From the NCBI GenBank assembly GCA_963820055.1, contig CAWFYJ010000003.1:806001-870000 (forward strand): a stretch of DNA of 64,000 bases. The letters run 5' to 3'. Every line of letters begins with the position of its first letter. Position 1 is the first letter of the stretch. Positions 62,199 through 64,000 of this stretch are shown in pieces. The notes beneath the pieces were generated by a model. That model ran no database searches, was not told the origin of the DNA, and saw only the letters and a list, made by a program, of their open reading frames with translations. This DNA is from RHKX01 sp963820055 (GTDB taxonomy: Bacteria; Actinomycetota; Thermoleophilia; Solirubrobacterales; 70-9). The translations under genes were made by a program, and so were the position numbers.

Positions 62199-62877
62199 CC
62201 GCCACGGGAATCCTCGTCCCCTTCTTGACGGCCTTCGCGACGACTTTGCGGGCGGCGGCGCCGAGCTTCAGCTTCAGCACCTGGCTGCCGCCCGCCTCGA
62301 GTTCGACGTCCTTCGCGCGCCCCGCGCCCTTGCCCCCGATGCGGGCCGCGACGCCGATCCCCGCGGCATCGGTCGCCGCCGACAGGCGAACCTTCACCTG
62401 TCCGGACCGCTTGACGGCCCCCAGTCGCTTCGAGGCCACGGCGACGGAGACCGACGGGCGCGGCTTCGGATTGACGCCCGCCACCTCGAGCTTGCCGGTC
62501 ATCTCGGTGTGGATCGTGCAGATGAAGTCGTAGGTGCCTGGCTGCAGATACTCGGTGCCGGCGACGAGCACCGACGTGCCCCCACCGGCGATCAGCGGCG
62601 TCTGGAAGAGCGGCTCGTCATCGGGCCCATCCTCGACGGCGATGACGTTGTGCTTCTCGCTCGCAAGGTCGTCGTTGCGGAACACGGGGTTCTGTCCGGC
62701 GGTGAGGCGGAAGGCGCCCGCGGTGCCGGTGCCGCCGGTGTAGCTTCGGCCGGGCGCGACGATCGTGTCGGTGCCCGCCGGCACGCCACCGGCGGCTCCG
62801 CCCGGAAGCGCGAGAGCCAGCACGGCAAGCGCCGTCGCCCCGGCTCCGATTCCCCTTGTCCTCCCGCCCCAGCTCAT
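62143..62877 (-). CDS. Secreted blue-copper (plastocyanin-like) protein
   Basis: A 244-residue protein. After a signal peptide (ATALAVLALALPGGAAG) comes a cupredoxin domain: NDDLASEKHNVIAVED supplies one His, and YDFICTIHTEMTGKLEV supplies Cys, His and Met with type-1 copper spacing. A second part (residues 150-244) is a beta-rich Lys/Ala domain (KVRLSAATDAAGIGVAARIGG) of unknown role, possibly wall-binding. It probably carries electrons outside the membrane. Start ATG 62877 chosen just before the signal peptide. Confidence 0.85.
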   Translation of the reverse strand: MSWGGRTRGIGAGATALAVLALALPGGAAGGVPAGTDTIVAPGRSYTGGTGTAGAFRLTAGQNPVFRNDDLASEKHNVIAVEDGPDDEPLFQTPLIAGGGTSVLVAGTEYLQPGTYDFICTIHTEMTGKLEVAGVNPKPRPSVSVAVASKRLGAVKRSGQVKVRLSAATDAAGIGVAARIGGKGAGRAKDVELEAGGSQVLKLKLGAAARKVVAKAVKKGTRIPVAVSAEVPWGAPAAATAKLR

Positions 62878-62941
62878 CGGGCGCCGACGATAGACGAAGC
62901 GCCGGGCAACCACGCCGGGTCCCTCTCGATAGGTTGGGCCG

Positions 62942-63799
62942 ATGGCCCCACCACTGCTCGTCGTCGACACGCCATCGATGCTCTACCGCGCCTTCTTCGC
63001 CCTTCCGAAGTCGATCAAGGGGGCCGACGGGGAGCCCGTCAACGCCCTCCTCGGCACCGCCAACCTGGTCCTCCGCGAGGTCGTCGAGTACGGGCCGCGG
63101 GCGGTCGTCCTCTGCTTCGGAGCGGAAGCCGCCCACTACCGCGTCGAGCTCTACTCCGGCTACCACGCCGACCGGCCCGAGATGCCCGAGCTGCTCGTGC
63201 CGCAGTGGGAGGCGAGCCACGAGTTCTTCTCGGCTTTCGGATGGCAGATCGCCGAGCACGAGACGCTCGAGGCCGACGACCTGCTCGGCTCGCTTGCCGA
63301 GGCCGAGACCGCGGCCGGGGGCACGACGCTCCTGATGACCGGCGACCGCGACATGTTCCAGTGCGCGAACGACTCGGTGGCCGTCCTCTACCCGACCAAG
63401 GGCGTCCAGGGGATGGAGCGGATCGACGCCGCCGGCGTTCGCTCCCGCTACGGCATCGATCCCGCCCAGGTGCCCGACTTCATCGCCCTCCGCGGCGACC
63501 CCTCCGACGGCATCCCGGGTGCGAAGGGCATCGGCGAGAAGACCGCCGCCGACCTGCTCAACCGCTACGGGAGCCTCGAGGAGATCCTCGACAACGCGCT
63601 CGAACAGAGCACGCCGCGGATCCGCGGCGCTCTTCGCGACGATCGCGACCAGTTGCTCGCGTACCGGGAGATGGCGACGCTTCAGGACGCCGGTGTCGAC
63701 AGGCCGCCCGACTCGGCAACCGACTGGAACGCTGCCGGCGCCGCCGCCGAGCGGTTCGGGATGAATCGACTGGCCGAGCGGCTGCGGGAGGCCGCTTAG
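62942..63799 (+). CDS. 5'-3' exonuclease (PolI N-terminal-domain type)
   Basis: A 285-residue FEN/PolA-type nuclease. Metal-binding acids appear in LLVVDTPSMLYRAFFALP, LEADDLLGSLA and LMTGDRDMFQC; the helix-hairpin-helix is LRGDPSDGIPGAKGIGEKTAADLL. It removes 5' flaps or RNA primers, or acts as a stand-alone homologue of the PolA domain. The ATG follows the divergent copper-protein gene. The stop overlaps the convergent hydrolase end. Confidence 0.94.
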   Translation: MAPPLLVVDTPSMLYRAFFALPKSIKGADGEPVNALLGTANLVLREVVEYGPRAVVLCFGAEAAHYRVELYSGYHADRPEMPELLVPQWEASHEFFSAFGWQIAEHETLEADDLLGSLAEAETAAGGTTLLMTGDRDMFQCANDSVAVLYPTKGVQGMERIDAAGVRSRYGIDPAQVPDFIALRGDPSDGIPGAKGIGEKTAADLLNRYGSLEEILDNALEQSTPRIRGALRDDRDQLLAYREMATLQDAGVDRPPDSATDWNAAGAAAERFGMNRLAERLREAA

Positions 63800-64000
63800 C
63801 TCAGGAACTGGACCATCGCGTCGTGCGTCGCCTCGGGGCGCTCCAGCTGCGGAACGTGACCGCAGTCGAGCTCGAGGTGGACGGCGCGCGGGAGCGCCCG
63901 CTCGACATGGCGCATGAAGGAGATCGGGACGAGGATGTCCTCGCGGCCCCAGACGAAGAGCGACTTGGGGGCGAGCTTCTTGAGGCGGATCCAGAAGCCC
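63796..64000 (-). CDS. Alpha/beta-fold hydrolase, C-terminal fragment
   Basis: The last 68 residues are present before the window ends. KSLFVWGREDILVP contains the catalytic Asp region and LELDCGHVPQLERPEATHDAM the catalytic His, both typical of alpha/beta hydrolases close to haloalkane dehalogenase or MhpC-type esterases. The nucleophile lies outside the window, so the enzyme type cannot be told. Confidence 0.85.
   Translation of the reverse strand, partial: GFWIRLKKLAPKSLFVWGREDILVPISFMRHVERALPRAVHLELDCGHVPQLERPEATHDAMVQFLS

Overview
The window is 64 kb of very GC-rich DNA that is almost fully coding, with many GTG and TTG starts, short intergenic gaps and frequent 4-base NTGA stop/start overlaps. 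Gene content points to a free-living aerobic actinobacterium, most likely of the Thermoleophilia/Solirubrobacterales type: an ArsJ-type arsenic cluster, AlkB with rubredoxin, type III glutamine synthetase, a hydrolase/acyl-CoA ligase fusion, secreted RTX-repeat proteins and serine tRNAs without encoded CCA. No rRNA or ribosomal-protein marker is present, so the placement is an inference.

Layout. 0.3-5.2 kb: arsenic resistance. A divergent promoter region separates arsJ plus its dedicated GAPDH (minus) from arsR, arsM and a shortened R2-like ferritin-fold protein (plus); a ferritin-like protein with a histone-like tail follows convergently. 5.3-10.2 kb: metal transporter, CYTH, NTF2-like, arginase-family and RTX-repeat genes. 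10.3-11.7 kb: FTR1/EfeU iron permease with a cupredoxin lipoprotein, behind a double palindrome resembling an iron-repressor box. 12.5-18.5 kb: two serine tRNAs, a potassium-channel-like protein, ahcY, and a DAPG-hydrolase/BBE-oxidase/IclR group. 18.6-27.6 kb: an orphan histidine-kinase remnant, tadA, an MBL hydrolase, a very large degenerate subtilase with FG-GAP and RTX repeats, a sulfatase and a cyclophilin. 27.7-34.7 kb (minus): a run including rlmN, FN3K-family kinase/LMW-PTP, SRPBCC and the hydrolase/AMP-ligase fusion. 34.9-38.8 kb (plus): GH26-like protein, VTT protein, then alkB-rubredoxin-tetR. 39-43 kb (minus): potABCD-type polyamine uptake. 43-53.8 kb: two MBL proteins, a desaturase, type III glnA, a flavin monooxygenase, an M1 peptidase and an alpha/beta hydrolase lipoprotein. 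53.9-57.2 kb (minus): LLM oxidoreductase, C-S-lyase-type aminotransferase, amidohydrolase. 57.3-64 kb: LPG-synthase-like membrane protein with TetR, a DrrAB-type ABC exporter, DksA/TraR, SprT-like, blue copper and 5'-3' exonuclease genes.

Points deserving most attention: (1) three copies of a hairpin-rich intergenic element at about 45.1, 48.85 and 61.2 kb, sharing an identical 20-mer in two copies; (2) the arsenic operon with an R2-like protein that appears to have lost half of its diiron site; (3) two distant paralogues of a small anchored four-cysteine protein; (4) four clear frameshifts (tadA, subtilase-like gene, alkB, desaturase), all in GC runs, plus three genes whose conserved N-terminus has no standard start codon. 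The last pattern suggests residual sequence errors at least as much as real decay. Coordinates and motifs were read by eye; family names come from recognition of motifs, not from a database search.
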